Of a DNA stretch of 51,375 nucleotides, positions 9,534 to 18,690 are shown in pieces. The notes beneath the pieces were generated by a model. That model had not been told where the DNA came from and did no database searches. It was given only the letters and a program-made list of their open reading frames with translations. How positions within the stretch are numbered: position 1 is the stretch's first letter; every line of letters begins with the position of its first letter. Source of the DNA: an uncultured Erythrobacter sp. (GTDB taxonomy: Bacteria; Pseudomonadota; Alphaproteobacteria; Sphingomonadales; Sphingomonadaceae); contig CALBWA010000028.1 of NCBI GenBank assembly GCA_937969505.1, forward strand, positions 1-51,375, read 5' to 3'. The position numbers and the translations under genes were made by a program.

Positions 9534-9563
9534 AATGGGGTCCTACGGGGCCCCATTTTCGTT
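9534..9563 (+). terminator. Intrinsic terminator after the 16-residue peptide gene
   Basis: A 10-base-pair stem, AATGGGGTCC (9534-9543) with GGGCCCCATT (9548-9557), has one G-U pair and a TACG tetraloop. A T-rich run (TTCGTTT) follows. It separates the small unit from the transglutaminase-like gene. Confidence 0.8.
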
Positions 9564-9646
9564 TCTGAGCCTATTTTCACATCGTGCTCACCTGATCCGG
9601 GCTTACGTTTGAAGCACCTTATCGACATAGTGCAAATGCGCGCTTT

Positions 9647-9677
9647 CCCTTGTGCAGCTGTGCTGTCATGACAAGGG
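9647..9677 (+). promoter_or_regulatory. Inverted repeat overlapping the ribosome site of the transglutaminase-like gene
   Basis: CCCTTGT (9647-9653) and ACAAGGG (9671-9677) are perfect 7-base arms around a 17-base loop. The right arm contains the AAGGG that acts as the ribosome site for ATG 9684. A folded transcript would hide that site; alternatively the repeat is a protein operator. Confidence 0.4.
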
Positions 9678-9683
9678 CTAACT

Positions 9684-10487
9684 ATGCAGATAAAAATTGA
9701 TACTCATTTCGCCTTCGAATTGGAAAGTGGCGCGGATGCCCTGCTCCAGTTCGAAGTGGCCACCACACCTGCACAGGACATTCTGTCAGAATACACCACG
9801 CTGACGGTGGGCCATGACAGCTATCGCATCGCTGCCCAGGATGGGATCGGTGACCGGCTGTGGGTTGGCGGAGATGGCCTTATTGAGGTCAATTACACCG
9901 CTGACGTTGCCATTTCACGCCAGACACCCGACCTTGCGTCTCTTTCAGCGGCGCCCATGCGGCGCCTGCCAGCGCAAGCTGTACAGTATCTGTTCGATTC
10001 CCATTACTGCCCGGCAGACCAGTTTCAGTCCTTCGTCATCGCCGAATTTGGCAAGAGCGTGGGCGGTCAGCGGATCGAATCCATCCGCCGTTGGATAGCG
10101 GATAACTTCACTTATCAACCAGGCATATCTGACGCGAGGACCGATGCGCGCAGCAGTTTTATCGAACGGCGCGGCATCTGCCGCGACTATGCCCATGTCC
10201 TGGTCACTCTGGCCCGCGCTTCAGGTATCCCCGCCCGCTATGTAGCCGGTTATGCTCCGCAGGTTACCCCGCCAGACTTTCACGCAGTAGCCGAGGTGTT
10301 CTTGGAAGACCCAAACTCAGCTTCGGAGGGAACCTGGCACGTAGTCGATGCGACGGGCATGGCCAGCGGCGGAGATTTTGCCAAGATCGGGGTCGGGCGG
10401 GACGCTGCCGACGTAAGCTTCCTGTCGGCCTTTGGTCCCTGTGAATTTTTGCGCTCGACCGTTGAAGTAAAAACTGCTTCCCAATGA
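9684..10487 (+). CDS. Transglutaminase-like (cysteine protease fold) protein
   Basis: A 267-residue protein with the transglutaminase-core triad. Cys lies in RRGICRDYAHV, His in PPDFHAVAEVFL and Asp in TWHVVDATG, in the usual order and spacing for bacterial TGc proteins. The first ~110 residues form a beta-rich N-terminal part. There is no signal peptide, so it is probably cytoplasmic. Most bacterial members are thought to be proteases, amidases or peptide-modifying enzymes rather than crosslinkers; the substrate is unknown. The ribosome site (AAGGG) lies inside an inverted repeat. zwf follows after about 100 bases. Confidence 0.83.
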   Translation: MQIKIDTHFAFELESGADALLQFEVATTPAQDILSEYTTLTVGHDSYRIAAQDGIGDRLWVGGDGLIEVNYTADVAISRQTPDLASLSAAPMRRLPAQAVQYLFDSHYCPADQFQSFVIAEFGKSVGGQRIESIRRWIADNFTYQPGISDARTDARSSFIERRGICRDYAHVLVTLARASGIPARYVAGYAPQVTPPDFHAVAEVFLEDPNSASEGTWHVVDATGMASGGDFAKIGVGRDAADVSFLSAFGPCEFLRSTVEVKTASQ

Positions 10488-10588
10488 ATAGCTATGCAGT
10501 CTGACCAAGGTACTATGGTGGGCAAACGGTTGCGCTGTTAAACATCACCGGCCACCGTCCGTGAACGGTTTTGGGCAAGGAGGCGAGT

Positions 10589-12028
10589 TTGAGCTTTACC
10601 GCAGATAGATTGCTGTTGTTCGGCGCGACCGGTGATCTGGCACAGCGCATGCTGATGCCTTCGCTTTGCGCACTTGATGCCGACGATCTGCTCAATCCGG
10701 ATTTGCGTATTGTTGCGACCGCTCGCTCCGAATTGGACGATGGCAGCTTTCGCAATTTTGCCCGAGAGGCGCTGGAAAAGTATCTGCCAGCGGAACGGCG
10801 CGGCGGCATGGCAAATTTCCTCAACCGTCTGAGCTATCAGCAGCTTGATGCGACCACGCTTGATGGGTTCCCCGATCTGGCGCGCAAGCTTGGCTCGACC
10901 GACAATGGCTTGGCAATTTTTCTGTCGACCGCGCCCAGCCTGTTCGAGCCGACCATCAAGGGCTTGCAGCATGCAGGTCTGGACGGTGAAAATGTGCGCA
11001 TGTGTCTGGAAAAACCGCTTGGCACTGATCTGGAATCCAGCTGCGAGATCAACGATGCCGTCGCCCAATGCTTTTCGGAAGACCGCATATTCCGGATCGA
11101 CCATTACCTCGGCAAGGAAACGGTACAGAATCTGCTGGCGCTGCGCTTTGCCAATATTTTGTTCGAGCCGATCTGGAACTCCAACTATATCGAGCATGTT
11201 CAGGTCACCGTTGGCGAGACGGTCGGGTTGGAAGGTCGTGTGGCCTTTTACGACGATGCAGGTGCGCTGCGCGACATGGTCCAGAACCATATGCTGCAGC
11301 TCGTTGCGCTACTGGCGATGGAGCCTCCGACCAGCTTTGATGCGACCGCAGTACGAGATGAAAAGGTCAAGGTTTTGCGCGCCCTACGTGAAGTGGCCAG
11401 CACCGAGACCGTTACGGGCCAATATCGCGCAGGTGCAATCGCTGGTCAGGCTGTTCCCGGTTATGACGAGGAACTGGGCAAGGAGAGCACCACCGAGACC
11501 TTTGTCGCGATCAAGGGTCATGTCGACAATTGGCGCTGGAAGGGTGTGCCATTTTACCTGCGCACAGGCAAACGGATGCCTGAACGGGTAACAGAGATCG
11601 TTGTCCAATTTCGCAGTGTGCCGCATTCAATCTTTGCCGAAATGGGGGCAACCATGCAGCCCAACCGGCTTGTCATAGGCATTCAGCCGGAAGAGAACAT
11701 TACTCTCAATTTGACGGCCAAGGTTCCTGGCTTGGGCCAGGATGGAATCCGGCTGCGCTCTGTTCCGCTCAACATCGCCATGCCCGATGCCTTTGTCGGG
11801 CAGCATCGCCGGATCGCTTATGAGCGGCTTCTGCTTGACCTGATCGAGGGCGACCAGACCTTGTTTGTGCGCCGCGACGAGGTCGAGGCGCAATGGCAAT
11901 GGGTCGATGCAATCCGGGATGTATGGGACAAGGAAGAACAGGCCCCCAAGACATACACCGCGGGCACATGGGGGCCCAGCGCGGCCATCGCCTTGGCCGA
12001 ACGCGATGGAGTAAGCTGGCATGAGTGA
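10589..12028 (+). CDS. zwf: Glucose-6-phosphate 1-dehydrogenase
   Basis: Oxidises glucose-6-phosphate to 6-phosphogluconolactone with NAD(P)+, the entry to the Entner-Doudoroff route. The N-terminal nucleotide fold has [19 protein letters not shown] and the active-site signature is [14 protein letters not shown] place the start at TTG 10589, five bases after a strong AAGGAGG ribosome site (10577-10583), giving 479 residues. An earlier in-frame TTG at 10571 would put that site inside the gene. The stop overlaps the edd start by 8 bases. No 6-phosphogluconolactonase gene is nearby. Confidence 0.96.
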   Translation: MSFTADRLLLFGATGDLAQRMLMPSLCALDADDLLNPDLRIVATARSELDDGSFRNFAREALEKYLPAERRGGMANFLNRLSYQQLDATTLDGFPDLARKLGSTDNGLAIFLSTAPSLFEPTIKGLQHAGLDGENVRMCLEKPLGTDLESSCEINDAVAQCFSEDRIFRIDHYLGKETVQNLLALRFANILFEPIWNSNYIEHVQVTVGETVGLEGRVAFYDDAGALRDMVQNHMLQLVALLAMEPPTSFDATAVRDEKVKVLRALREVASTETVTGQYRAGAIAGQAVPGYDEELGKESTTETFVAIKGHVDNWRWKGVPFYLRTGKRMPERVTEIVVQFRSVPHSIFAEMGATMQPNRLVIGIQPEENITLNLTAKVPGLGQDGIRLRSVPLNIAMPDAFVGQHRRIAYERLLLDLIEGDQTLFVRRDEVEAQWQWVDAIRDVWDKEEQAPKTYTAGTWGPSAAIALAERDGVSWHE

Positions 12029-13829
12029 TCTGCACCCGACCATCCGCCGGGTAACCGAGCGTGTGATTGAAAAGTCCCGCGCCGGACGCACGGCCTATCT
12101 CGACCTGATGGATCGCGAGGCCGACCGCGCGCCAGATCGCAGCCAGGTTTCCTGTTCCAACCTCGCCCATGCCTTTGCCGGTGCGTTGGAGGATCAAGAA
12201 GCACTGAAAACCTCCGCAGGCCCCAATATCGGCGTGGTTACTGCCTATAATGACATGCTGAGCGCGCATCAGCCCTATGGCCGTTACCCCGAACGAATGA
12301 AGATCTATGCCCGTGAAGTGGGCGCGACCGCGCAGGTCGCAGGCGCGACGCCTGCCATGTGCGATGGCGTCACCCAGGGCGAGGATGGCATGGAACTGTC
12401 GCTGTTCAGCCGCGACTCCATTGCCTTGTCCGCAGTCGTTGCTTTGAGCCATGCAATGTATGATGGGGTTGCTCTGCTGGGCATTTGCGACAAGATCGTG
12501 CCTGGACTTGTCATCGGCGCCCTGCGCTTTGGCCATCTGCCCGCTGTCTTCGTTCCGTCCGGACCGATGCCCAGCGGTGTGCCCAACAAGGAAAAGCAGC
12601 GGGTCCGTCAATTGTATGCCGAAGGCAAGGTTGGCCGCGCCGAACTGCTCGACAGCGAGCTTGGCAGCTATCATTCTCCGGGCACCTGCACCTTTTACGG
12701 CACGGCCAATTCCAACCAGATGATGATGGAGATGATGGGGCTGCACATTCCCGGTTCCGCCTTCATCCAGCCGGGCACGAAATTGCGCCAGCAGCTTGAT
12801 CGCAAGGCCGTCCACCGGCTGGCCGAATTGTCGGGCACGCGTGAGCGGACCATGGCGCGCTGCGTCGATGAAAAGGCAATCGTGAACGCAGCCATTGGTC
12901 TGCTGGCCACGGGCGGATCGACCAATCACGCCATCCACATTCCCGCCATGGCGCGGGCTGCCGGCATCCAGTTTGACTGGACTGACTTGTCCGAATTGTC
13001 CTCTGCCGTGCCGCTGCTTGCCCACGTCTATCCCAATGGATCGGGCGATGTGAACCATTTCCATGATGCCGGCGGCATGGGCTATGTCATTGGTGAGTTA
13101 TTGGAGGCTGGCCTGTGTCACCGCGATGTGGTGACCGTGGGCGACAGCGATTTGTCCGCCTATGCCAAGGAACCTGGTCTGGACGATGGGGGCGAGCTCA
13201 CCTGGCGCGAAATCGGCGAAAGCGGCGATGACACCATGCTTCGTCCGGTCTCTCATCCGTTCAACCCGGATGGCGGAATGCGCTTGCTGACCGGCAATCT
13301 GGGCCGCGGATGCTTCAAGAGTTCGGCCGTCAGCGAAGACCGTTATACGGTAGAGGCACCGTGCCGGGTCTTTGAAACGCAGGCCGATGTCAGCGCCGCG
13401 TTCAAAGCCGGCGAGTTGGACATGGATGTGGTGGTTGTGGTCCGCTTTCAGGGGCCGCGCGCCAATGGCATGCCCGAATTGCACAGCCTGACCCCTCCCT
13501 TGGGCGTATTGCAGGATCGCGGCTATCGCGTTGCGCTGGTAACCGATGGCCGGATGTCAGGTGCATCGGGCAAGGTGCCTGCCGCAATCCATGTGACGCC
13601 AGAAGCACTGGGCGGTGGTCCGTTAGCCAGATTGCGCGATGGCGACCTGGTCAAGGTTTGCGCTGCCACCGGGGCGCTCTCGACCACTGCCGACTTGGAC
13701 AGCCGCGATGCTGCGCCTGATCCGCAAGCAGAAATCGGCGTAGGCCGGGAATTGTTCGCCATGTTCCGCAATCAGGCCGATGGTGCCGAGCGCGGCGGTT
13801 CAGCCGTTCTGGCAAGCGCAGGCCTCTAG
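12021..13829 (+). CDS. edd: Phosphogluconate dehydratase
   Basis: Converts 6-phosphogluconate to KDPG, the defining Entner-Doudoroff step. The 602 residues belong to the IlvD/Edd Fe-S dehydratase family. Cluster and substrate cysteines are visible in [18 protein letters not shown] and [18 protein letters not shown], and a further conserved Cys sits in [10 protein letters not shown]. Its length and HSPGTC block fit Edd rather than dihydroxy-acid dehydratase, and its place between zwf and glk agrees. The eda aldolase gene is not in the window. Confidence 0.97.
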   Translation: MSDLHPTIRRVTERVIEKSRAGRTAYLDLMDREADRAPDRSQVSCSNLAHAFAGALEDQEALKTSAGPNIGVVTAYNDMLSAHQPYGRYPERMKIYAREVGATAQVAGATPAMCDGVTQGEDGMELSLFSRDSIALSAVVALSHAMYDGVALLGICDKIVPGLVIGALRFGHLPAVFVPSGPMPSGVPNKEKQRVRQLYAEGKVGRAELLDSELGSYHSPGTCTFYGTANSNQMMMEMMGLHIPGSAFIQPGTKLRQQLDRKAVHRLAELSGTRERTMARCVDEKAIVNAAIGLLATGGSTNHAIHIPAMARAAGIQFDWTDLSELSSAVPLLAHVYPNGSGDVNHFHDAGGMGYVIGELLEAGLCHRDVVTVGDSDLSAYAKEPGLDDGGELTWREIGESGDDTMLRPVSHPFNPDGGMRLLTGNLGRGCFKSSAVSEDRYTVEAPCRVFETQADVSAAFKAGELDMDVVVVVRFQGPRANGMPELHSLTPPLGVLQDRGYRVALVTDGRMSGASGKVPAAIHVTPEALGGGPLARLRDGDLVKVCAATGALSTTADLDSRDAAPDPQAEIGVGRELFAMFRNQADGAERGGSAVLASAGL

Positions 13830-13831
13830 CC

Positions 13832-14827
13832 ATGGCCCATGCCCGCGATCTGGTCACAGTTGATATTGGCGGGACGCATGCGCGCTTTGCCTTGGCCAGC
13901 GTTGGTGCCGATGGCAGCGTCGAGATGGACGAGCCGAAAACACTGCACACCGAAGATCACGCCAGCTTTCAGACCGCGTGGGAGGATTACCGCACGCAGA
14001 TGGGTGGCACTCTGCCCGATGCAGCGGCATTGGCCATAGCCGGCCCGATCAGCGGCGATGTGATCCGCTTTACCAACAACCCATGGGTCATCCGTCCAGC
14101 TCTGGTGCCGGAAAAGCTGGGCGTTTCGCACTATACGATCGTCAATGACTTTGAAGCGGTCGCGCATGCGGTTGCAGTGCTGGATGACAAGCATTTCCTG
14201 CATCTGGCTGGCCCCGATAACCCGCTCGCCCCTTCTGGTACACTCAGCGTCATAGGACCGGGCACAGGCCTTGGTGTCGCGCATTTGTGGCGCGATGGAG
14301 CTGGCAACAGCCGCGTTCAGGCGACCGAGGGCGGCCATATCGATTTTGCCCCGGTGGACAGCATCGAGGATGCAATTCTTGCCCGGCTGCGCAAGCGCCA
14401 CACCCGCGTTTCGGTCGAACGGATCGTATCTGGCCCCGGCATCTGCGAAATTTATGCAACGCTTGCTGCGATGGAAAATCGCTCGATCCCTGATTGCGAC
14501 GATGTGGAGATATGGACCAAGGGCACATTGCCGGTGAGCGACGGCGGGGACAGCCTAGCTGCAGCAGCTGTTGACCGCTTCTGCCTCGCGCTGGGAAGTG
14601 TTGCCGGCGACATTGCTCTGGCCCAGGGCGGCTTCGGCGGCGTGGTTATCGCCGGCGGTCTGGGATACCGCATTCGAGACATCCTGAAAGGTTCTGGCTT
14701 TGCCGAAAGGTTCCGGTTCAAGGGCCGGTACGAACAGTTGATGAGCAGCATTCCGGTCAAGATTGTCACCCATCCCCAGCCCGGCCTGCTGGGCGCTGCC
14801 ACTGCCTTTGCACAGGAGCATTGCTGA
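13832..14827 (+). CDS. glk: Glucokinase
   Basis: Phosphorylates glucose with ATP to feed zwf. The 331 residues carry the bacterial Glk (non-ROK) signatures: phosphate-binding VTVDIGGTHARFALA at the N-terminus, VIGPGTGLGVAHL in the middle and ATEGGHIDFAP just after it. It starts two bases after the edd stop, so translation is coupled. The zwf-edd-glk order matches the Zymomonas mobilis operon, where a glucose facilitator gene precedes them; no such transporter is seen here. Confidence 0.95.
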   Translation: MAHARDLVTVDIGGTHARFALASVGADGSVEMDEPKTLHTEDHASFQTAWEDYRTQMGGTLPDAAALAIAGPISGDVIRFTNNPWVIRPALVPEKLGVSHYTIVNDFEAVAHAVAVLDDKHFLHLAGPDNPLAPSGTLSVIGPGTGLGVAHLWRDGAGNSRVQATEGGHIDFAPVDSIEDAILARLRKRHTRVSVERIVSGPGICEIYATLAAMENRSIPDCDDVEIWTKGTLPVSDGGDSLAAAAVDRFCLALGSVAGDIALAQGGFGGVVIAGGLGYRIRDILKGSGFAERFRFKGRYEQLMSSIPVKIVTHPQPGLLGAATAFAQEHC

Positions 14828-14896
14828 TAGCGATGCCCCGTTTCGTTTTTTCGATTCTGCGACCTGCATCCCACCTGATATGGAAATTGTCACCGC

Positions 14897-17689
14897 ATGC
14901 CTCATCCTGACCTGAAGACCACAGCAGACCTTGCCGAACGCCTGAGCGAACTGCACGTGCGCACGCGCGAAACCCCGCTGTTCAACCCTGTGTTCCAGCT
15001 GGGCCTCGACTTGTCGCGGGCGATTGAGGCAGGCGATCTCAACCTTGATGACATTGAAGCGATGGTTTCCGAACTGGAATGCGACAGCATGCAGAGCCGG
15101 GCCACGCGCTTGCGTCGTCTGGTCGCCCCGGTCTCGCCGGAAAAGAACAAGACGGCATTGGCCGGCGATCTCGAAACGAGCGACTTCGGCACTTTCCAGA
15201 AAGTCTGGGAAACGCCGCAATTGCATGCCGTGTTTACCGCGCATCCGACCTTTCTGCTGACGCCGGACCAGTCCGAAGCGGTCGCCATGGCGGCCAGTAA
15301 AGCAGAAGACATTGGCGCGGAAGTATGCGTTACGGGGGCTGAACGCCCTCAAGTTACGCTGGATTACGAACATGGCCGCGCGATGCGGGCCATCGCGCAT
15401 GCACAAGATGCGCGCGACCAGATCGTCAGCGAGCTGTTAAGTCATGCCGCCCACACCTGGCCTGATCAATGGAACGACCTTGCTCCGCTGCCCTTCCGCT
15501 TCGCCAGCTGGGTCGGCTATGACATGGATGGCCGTACCGACATCAAGTGGTTTGATTCCATCGGGTTCCGACTGCGCGAAAAGGCAGAGCGACTGGGCCG
15601 CTACACCGCATCGCTTGAGGCGATCGATCCCGCCCATACCCTGCTTGCCACCCTGCGCAGCGCAACCGCCTATGCCGAAGCGCGCGCCGCCGATTTTGCC
15701 GAAGATCTCAGCGCGCCCGAAGCCCTGTCCAAGGCCGCCAATCGCCTGACGCAGGATGATCCCGACAAGCTCCTCAGCCTTGCACCGATCATCGCGGCGC
15801 TGGATGATGAAGCGCGCGATGCCGAAACCAAGCGCGCGGTTGAACTGAAAACGCTGGCAGCGGCCATGCAGGCTGATGGTTTGGGCATGAGCTGGATCCA
15901 TTTCCGGGTCAATTCGAGCCAGCTGCACAACGCCATTCGCCGCCGGATCGACCCCGACAATACGCTGGATCTGGGGAGCAAGGGCGCGATGGCGACCCTG
16001 CGCCGCCTGTTGGGCGAAGTGACCCCGCTCAAAACCAATTTTGCAGCGCTGGCGATCGAAAGCTCGACCGCGATCCGGCAATTCCTCGCCATGGCGCAGA
16101 TCCTCCAGCACATCGATGCCGACGCCCCCATCCGTATGCTGATCGCTGAATGCGAACAGCCCAGCACCATTCTGGCCGCGCTCTATTTTGCGCGCCTGTT
16201 CGGGATTGAGGACAAGGTCGATGTCTCGCCCTTGTTCGAAACCGAAAGCGCGCTGGAACACGGTGGGCGCTTCCTTGACGCATTGTGCGCGGAAACAACC
16301 TATCAGGATTATGTGCGCAAGCGTGGCCGTGTCGCCATTCAGACCGGCTTTTCCGATGCCGGTCGCTTTGTCGGTCAGATCCCGGCCAGCCTTGCGATTG
16401 AACGACTGCAGGGCCGGCTTAGCCAGGCCATGGAGAAAAACGGGCTGAACGATGTAGCCGCCCTGATCTTCAACACTCATGGCGAGAGCATGGGCCGCGG
16501 TGCCCATCCTGACAGTCTGGCCGACCGGCTGACCTGGCCGCTGTCGCGCTGGGCCAAGCGCCGCTTCGTGCGCGCCGGTATCCGGCTCGAACCCGAAGTC
16601 AGCTTCCAGGGCGGTGATGGCTATATGTTTTTCGCCACGCCGGAGCTTGCCCGGGCGACCTTGACCCGAATTGCTCAGCTGGCCCCGGCCAATACCGATC
16701 CCGATGCGCCCACCGATCCGATGTACCGGCGCACGGATCTCAGTCTCGATTTCTACCGGGCGATCCGTTCGCACCAGCGCGAACATCTGGAAAGCAAGAC
16801 CTATTCACGCGCTGTGACGGCCTTTGGCCTCGGCCTGCTCAACGCCACCGGCAGCCGTGTCTCGCGGCGGCAGAGCGATTTGTCAGCCGATCGCGATATG
16901 AGCCTGCGTCAAATCCGTGCCATTCCGCACAATTCCATCCTCCAGCAGCTCGGCTATCCGGTGAACGTGATTGCCGGTGTCGGCAGCGCAGCGGATGGAT
17001 CTTATGAAGATCTGGCAGCCCTGCTTCAGGAAAGCGACCGCGGGCGGCAGTTGATCCGTCTTGTCCGGTCTTCCAACGCGCTGGCGAGCATCAAGACGGT
17101 GGCCGCCTATGGCGAACTGTTCAACTCGGCCTACTGGGCCAGCCGCCCCTATCGCGGCACAGAGGGGCATTTGTCGAGCGCGTGCCAGACCCTGGCGGAA
17201 TATCTGACCAAGGATGACCGGACCGGGGTTTTCCGCCGCCTTGCCTCTCGCTTGCGGGTCGATGCGCTCAAACTGCACCGGTTGCTGGCGCTGATCCCGG
17301 ACGAAAATCCGCTGGATGATCGCGAAACAACCCGCCGCAATATCGGTGCAGCCCAGGCCCTGCGTCTGGCGCTGCTGCAACACATGTTCATCAAGGCAGT
17401 CTCGATCCCGACCTTTAGCCGGGCCAATGATATCAGCCGGGACGATGTGCTGGAGATGGTCTTTACACTGCGGATCGACGATGCCTTGGCGCAATTGCGC
17501 CGGGCCTATCCGACGAGTTTCCCGCAGATCACCGATTTCGCCGTCGATGAGCAAAGCGATTATCCCGATGGATCGGGTGATGGCTATGCCCATATCGGGC
17601 GCGATTACATTGATCCGCTGGAACGCGCCTATGGCCTGTGTCTGCGCCTCTCCACCGCGATTGCGAATGAATTCGGCGCGCATGGATGA
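14897..17689 (+). CDS. ppc: Divergent phosphoenolpyruvate carboxylase-like protein
   Basis: A 930-residue protein with recognisable PEPC blocks: VFTAHPTFLLTPDQS (catalytic His 116), FRVNSSQLHNAIRRR (counterpart of the IRQESTRH block), VSPLFETESALEHG, GFSDAGR and a late RAIPHN. PEPC makes oxaloacetate from PEP and bicarbonate. The usual glycine loop (HGRGG..GRGGGP) is shortened to HGESMGRGAHP near residue 528, and the TEQGE block near 568 is replaced by VSFQGGDGY. One key Arg of the loop is therefore kept and another lost. It follows glk by 69 bases, so it could supply anaplerosis to the pathway, or it could be a derived paralogue with altered activity. It converges with tilS. Confidence 0.72.
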   Translation: MPHPDLKTTADLAERLSELHVRTRETPLFNPVFQLGLDLSRAIEAGDLNLDDIEAMVSELECDSMQSRATRLRRLVAPVSPEKNKTALAGDLETSDFGTFQKVWETPQLHAVFTAHPTFLLTPDQSEAVAMAASKAEDIGAEVCVTGAERPQVTLDYEHGRAMRAIAHAQDARDQIVSELLSHAAHTWPDQWNDLAPLPFRFASWVGYDMDGRTDIKWFDSIGFRLREKAERLGRYTASLEAIDPAHTLLATLRSATAYAEARAADFAEDLSAPEALSKAANRLTQDDPDKLLSLAPIIAALDDEARDAETKRAVELKTLAAAMQADGLGMSWIHFRVNSSQLHNAIRRRIDPDNTLDLGSKGAMATLRRLLGEVTPLKTNFAALAIESSTAIRQFLAMAQILQHIDADAPIRMLIAECEQPSTILAALYFARLFGIEDKVDVSPLFETESALEHGGRFLDALCAETTYQDYVRKRGRVAIQTGFSDAGRFVGQIPASLAIERLQGRLSQAMEKNGLNDVAALIFNTHGESMGRGAHPDSLADRLTWPLSRWAKRRFVRAGIRLEPEVSFQGGDGYMFFATPELARATLTRIAQLAPANTDPDAPTDPMYRRTDLSLDFYRAIRSHQREHLESKTYSRAVTAFGLGLLNATGSRVSRRQSDLSADRDMSLRQIRAIPHNSILQQLGYPVNVIAGVGSAADGSYEDLAALLQESDRGRQLIRLVRSSNALASIKTVAAYGELFNSAYWASRPYRGTEGHLSSACQTLAEYLTKDDRTGVFRRLASRLRVDALKLHRLLALIPDENPLDDRETTRRNIGAAQALRLALLQHMFIKAVSIPTFSRANDISRDDVLEMVFTLRIDDALAQLRRAYPTSFPQITDFAVDEQSDYPDGSGDGYAHIGRDYIDPLERAYGLCLRLSTAIANEFGAHG

Positions 17690-17699
17690 TGGTGGCAAT

Positions 17700-18605
17700 T
17701 TAACTGTTGCGGGGCGGTTCTGGCTGAAAGATCCAGGCGATTGACGTGCCGTCTGCGTCACTGTTTTCACGCGCGATACTGCCCAGCACACCGCCAACAT
17801 TGCCGCCCTGCCCATTTTCCAGAGTGGTGACCAATTGCGCCACCGCGCCGCCGCGTGGCGGCTTGCCCAAGGCCGCGATGATACGCGCGACGATCATTAG
17901 CTTGATCGCACGGGGCGCATCAGGTCGGTAGACAAGACTTTCGCCCCGCTGCTCAACCTGAGCGTTCCATTCTCGCTCGGCCGCCCAGTCGAGCGCTTGG
18001 TGTGCATCAGCCAGATGAGAAGCGCTTGCGGCCAGAGCCACCGGGTCGAGCCAGTCTGCCTCAGCCAAGGCTTTGCGCAATCGCACCCGGTCATAGGCAT
18101 CGTCGTTGTTCGACGGATCAAGCGCGGGTTCCAGACCGGCGTCTCTGACAATGTGTTGCAGCTCGCTCTTTCGCCAGGCGAGCAAGGGGCGGATCAGGCG
18201 ATAATTCGTGTCCGTGGCATCAGGCGCGCCGGGAATGGGACTTTCCTCGCGCACAGCGGCTAACCCCGCCAGCCCGCTTCCCCGGTTCAGCCGCATCAGC
18301 AGGGTTTCGGCCTGATCATCGGCATGGTGCGCGGTGGCCAGAAGGGTCAGATCGCTGTCTGTCATCCACTGGGCCAGCGCCGAATACCGGGCCTGCCGCG
18401 CCATGCTTTGCACATTTCCATCGGGAACCTGCACCGGCAGGGTGATATGCGGCACACCGAGGCGCTCGCAAATCTCGGCAACCGCTTCGGCTTCTTCTGC
18501 CGCCTCGGCCCGCAATTGGTGATTGACGGTCGCGGCTGCCACCATGCCCGGGCGCGCGGCATGGGCCAGCACCAGCAGCGCCAGACTGTCTGGCCCTCCT
18601 GACAC
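17700..18605 (-). CDS. tilS: tRNA(Ile)-lysidine synthase; true start probably upstream of 18605
   Basis: Forms lysidine at C34 of the tRNA-Ile CAU anticodon with ATP and lysine. The PP-loop SGGPDSLALL is intact, as are the TVNHQLR and ATAHHADDQAETLL blocks. From GTG 18605 the protein is 301 residues but would begin one residue before the P-loop, losing the first beta strand. The same frame continues upstream with PHLVARFRENVASLWPEG, typical TilS N-terminus, back to a stop just past 18699. It has no ATG, GTG or TTG there; an ATT at 18693-18695 overlaps the stop of the preceding gene. The large C-terminal domains of E. coli TilS are absent, common in this class. Confidence 0.87.
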   Translation of the reverse strand: MSGGPDSLALLVLAHAARPGMVAAATVNHQLRAEAAEEAEAVAEICERLGVPHITLPVQVPDGNVQSMARQARYSALAQWMTDSDLTLLATAHHADDQAETLLMRLNRGSGLAGLAAVREESPIPGAPDATDTNYRLIRPLLAWRKSELQHIVRDAGLEPALDPSNNDDAYDRVRLRKALAEADWLDPVALAASASHLADAHQALDWAAEREWNAQVEQRGESLVYRPDAPRAIKLMIVARIIAALGKPPRGGAVAQLVTTLENGQGGNVGGVLGSIARENSDADGTSIAWIFQPEPPRNS

Positions 18606-18690
18606 CGCCAGCGCCAGCCGCTGCCCCTCCGGCCAAAGCGAGGCTACGTTCTCGCGGAAGCGCGCGACTAGATGCGGATGGAGCGGGCTA

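Noticed and set aside
9427..9563. Trp-operon attenuator interpretation of the 16-residue frame
   Set aside because: Two Trp codons and a terminator fit loosely, but the next gene is transglutaminase-like and I found no alternative antiterminator fold.
10488..10588. Possible HexR or other sugar-responsive operator before zwf
   Set aside because: Only a short AACGGTT direct repeat is visible; no palindrome fits a known site.
11769..13064. 431-codon open frame on the minus strand over zwf and edd
   Set aside because: It overlaps two certain genes and has no start context or family features.
15437..16786. 449-codon open frame on the minus strand inside the ppc-like gene
   Set aside because: It is antisense to a gene with clear PEPC blocks, and its translation has no recognisable domains. 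High GC makes such shadow frames common.
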